This document shows positions 62,292 through 64,000 of a stretch of 64,000 bases of DNA, piece after piece. Both the position numbers and the translations under genes were made by a program. Every line of letters starts with the position of its first letter. Position 1 is the stretch's first letter. The notes under the pieces were generated by a model. The model saw nothing but the letters and a program-made list of their open reading frames with translations. It made no database searches and had not been told where the DNA came from. The DNA comes from Nitrospira moscoviensis (GTDB lineage Bacteria; Nitrospirota; Nitrospiria; Nitrospirales; Nitrospiraceae), in the NCBI RefSeq assembly GCF_001273775.1, contig NZ_CP011801.1:1962001-2026000 (forward strand), in the 5' to 3' direction.

Positions 62292-63282
62292 GGGCGGTCA
62301 GCGCCTCCAGTCGCCGCTCCATCTCAACCAAACGCAGTTCCAGATCGCGGAGCCGCAATCCCAGACTCGTCTTCACCGAGCGGATCACGTCCTCCGCCGG
62401 CCGAGTCGTCCGTCCATCACTTGAAACGTGGGTGACTCGAAGCATGCCGTCGCCCGTCAGCACTTCCACACCCTGTCCTGGAAGGATCTGCACCACCCGC
62501 CCTGGGATCCGGCCGCGATAGCTTGGCGGCCCTTCGATTTCCTCGGCGCGCAACACACAGATCCGCTGTCCGCGATAGTAGGTATAGGCCCCCGGATACG
62601 GAAAGGTGAGGGCGCGGACGAGGTTATAGATACGGCGGGTCGGCTGGCTCCAATCGATTTCACCATCCACCGGCGTCCGGGCGCAGGCGAATGAACCGGC
62701 GGTATAGTCTTGTGGCCGGGGCGCGGCCGTGCCGTCCTTCAATTGGCGATACGCTTCGCGCACGACGTCGACGGTAGCGGCGCACACCCGCTCGTACACC
62801 TGCGGCGCCGTGTCCGCCGGTCCGATCGGCACCGCCCGCTGCAACAGGATCTCCCCCCCGTCCATCCGTTCCGAGATGCGAAAGACCGTCACGCCGGTTC
62901 GTGGCTCGTCGTTGATGATGGACCAGTTCAACGGTGCGAAGCCGCGATATTCCGGCAGGAGACTGTCATGCACACCCCAGCAACCGAGCTGAAACGCGGT
63001 ATAGAAGGACGGCGGGAGCAAAATGCGGACGCCCACGCCGATAGCCGTGGCGGCTCCGGTGTCCTGCGCCCATCGGGCGAGTTCGCGGTCCCGCACGAAC
63101 TTCGTTTCCCGGAAGGGGATGCCATGGCTCAGGGCCAGATCCCTGATCGGTCCCTCGTAGCGCTCCTGCTCGTGCTCGTCTTGGGTCAAACTGAGGACGC
63201 CGCACACCTCCGCGCCGCTCGCCACCAACGCATCGAGGGTCTGGAAACCCCGTTTCGTGCCGCCGATGAACAAGACTTTCAT
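62278..63282 (-). CDS. formyltransferase-family protein (sugar N-formyltransferase-like)
   Basis: A 334-aa protein with the Fmt/ArnA-type formyl transfer domain: GVHDSLLPEYRGFAPLNWSI contains the catalytic His105, and RISERMDGGEIL contains Asp141. The usual catalytic Asn two residues before the His is Gly103 here (CWGVH instead of the NxH pattern). An OB-like C-terminal domain and a terminal coiled coil (LRLRDLELRLVEMERRLEAL) follow. It is encoded just after an aminotransferase (4-nt overlap), which suggests N-formylation of an amino sugar. The Asn change leaves activity open. Confidence 0.83.
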   Translation of the reverse strand: MKVLFIGGTKRGFQTLDALVASGAEVCGVLSLTQDEHEQERYEGPIRDLALSHGIPFRETKFVRDRELARWAQDTGAATAIGVGVRILLPPSFYTAFQLGCWGVHDSLLPEYRGFAPLNWSIINDEPRTGVTVFRISERMDGGEILLQRAVPIGPADTAPQVYERVCAATVDVVREAYRQLKDGTAAPRPQDYTAGSFACARTPVDGEIDWSQPTRRIYNLVRALTFPYPGAYTYYRGQRICVLRAEEIEGPPSYRGRIPGRVVQILPGQGVEVLTGDGMLRVTHVSSDGRTTRPAEDVIRSVKTSLGLRLRDLELRLVEMERRLEALTAHATR

Positions 63283-64000
63283 GCCGCCATCTCCCCGGTT
63301 GGGGCAAAGCGAGCCAGCGCGTCCGCCACTGTGTCGATATGGCCCGACGTGATTTCCGGATAGAGCGGCAGCGAGAGCACTTGGCGCGCGGCCGCTTCGG
63401 CGTGCGGCACGGACCCGGCGGGATAGGCCGGATCGGCATAGCCCGGTTGCAGATGTACCGGCACCGGATAGTGAATACCGGTGTGAATGCCTTCGGCCTG
63501 TAGATACTGCCGGAGCCTGTCCCGTTCGTTCGTGCGGATGGCATAGATATGGAACACCGGCTCCGCATAAGACATGGTCCGAGGAAGGCCGTACGGTTGG
63601 TTCTTCAACCCTAGTGTATAGAGTCCCGCGGCGGCTCGGCGGCGGGCGTTCCATTCATCCAGGTGGCGCAGCTTCACACGCAGGATGGCGCCTTGCAGTC
63701 CCTCCATTCGATAGTTGTAGCCGAGCATGTCATGGTGATACTTCTCCTTCGCGCCCCAGTCGCGTAAGAGCCGGAGCCGTTCCGCCGCTTCAGGATCGCT
63801 CGTGACAATCATCCCGCCTTCGCCGTACGCCCCGAGGTTCTTCCCCGGATAGAAGCTGAAGCAGCCGAAGTCGCCCAAGCTGCCGACGGGACGACCTTTG
63901 TAGCGGGCGCCGTGCGCCTGCGCCGCGTCTTCAATCACCACGAGATTACGGCGCCGTGCCAGAGCCATGAGAGGGTCCATGTCGGCCGGCTGTCCATAAA
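63279..64000 (-). CDS. DegT/DnrJ/EryC1-family sugar aminotransferase (3' part)
   Basis: About 240 C-terminal residues of a PLP-dependent aminotransferase; the 5' end is beyond the window. VVIEDAAQAHGARYKGRPVG contains the PLP-ring Asp and FSFYPGKNLGAYGEGGM the Schiff-base Lys. The ending HTGIHYPVPVHLQPGY...LSLPLYPEIT resembles 3-aminotransferases of the FdtB/QdtB or WecE group. It overlaps the formyltransferase gene by 4 nt, so the pair probably makes an N-formylamino sugar. Confidence 0.88.
   Translation of the reverse strand, partial: YGQPADMDPLMALARRRNLVVIEDAAQAHGARYKGRPVGSLGDFGCFSFYPGKNLGAYGEGGMIVTSDPEAAERLRLLRDWGAKEKYHHDMLGYNYRMEGLQGAILRVKLRHLDEWNARRRAAAGLYTLGLKNQPYGLPRTMSYAEPVFHIYAIRTNERDRLRQYLQAEGIHTGIHYPVPVHLQPGYADPAYPAGSVPHAEAAARQVLSLPLYPEITSGHIDTVADALARFAPTGEMAA

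Overview
The window is a 64-kb piece of a GC-rich (roughly 63%) Gram-negative bacterial chromosome. The best guess for the host is a Nitrospira-type member of the Nitrospirota. This is inferred from the combination of a gspC-E-F-G-H-I-J-N-L-M-K type II secretion operon, the cheR-cheY-cheZ-cheA-cheV-cheB-mcp-cheW order, and short palindromic or heptameric repeats scattered between and inside genes. No rRNA, tRNA, CRISPR array, transposase or phage gene was seen.

Layout. (1) 1-7,050: the 5' end of a malic enzyme, a Lys/Glu-rich exported peptide, a 1,224-aa thioredoxin-like/aldo-keto reductase fusion, a SixA-type phosphatase, an OmpR-type regulator and a TPR protein. (2) 7,215-17,808: a type II secretion operon on the plus strand with every inner-membrane and pseudopilin gene but no gspD. 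(3) 17,849-22,870: a phosphate-starvation block, with a porin (frameshifted at a C8 tract) and a PstS-like protein that share a 35-bp upstream element, plus small accessory genes. (4) 23,027-28,510: a signalling module combining STAS proteins, a receiver-PP2C phosphatase, an Hpt protein, a receiver-RsbW-type kinase, a small chemoreceptor and a receiver with a zinc-ribbon-like tail; two sigma-28-type promoters precede its genes. (5) 28,640-39,475: motA/motB and a complete chemotaxis operon headed by a small helix-turn-helix gene. (6) 39,722-46,531: an FlhG/MinD-type ATPase, a PilZ protein, a diguanylate cyclase and the filament genes fliT-like, fliS, fliD, flaG and fliC, with a sigma-28 promoter before fliC. 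(7) 46,721-64,000: a minus-strand glycosylation locus with four glycosyltransferase proteins, one of them 1,561 aa with several domains. Its sugar genes predict GDP-4-keto-3,6-dideoxymannose/GDP-colitose-type and N-formylated amino sugars.

How it fits together. Most of the right two thirds serves motility: motor, chemosensing, filament assembly, c-di-GMP input, and probably filament or surface glycosylation. The partner-switching module appears to be under flagellar sigma control. The phosphate block is separate and probably PhoB-controlled.

The most unusual feature is a set of repeat families. A degenerate 7-nt repeat (ATCACNC/GNGTGAT) occurs as inverted pairs between genes. It is also translated in frame inside gspG, gspH, cheB and a glycosyltransferase. 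A different inverted repeat is translated inside cheA, and a 126-bp palindrome sits at the gspI/gspJ junction. A second class, hairpins built from 9-nt tandem units, occupies three intergenic sites.
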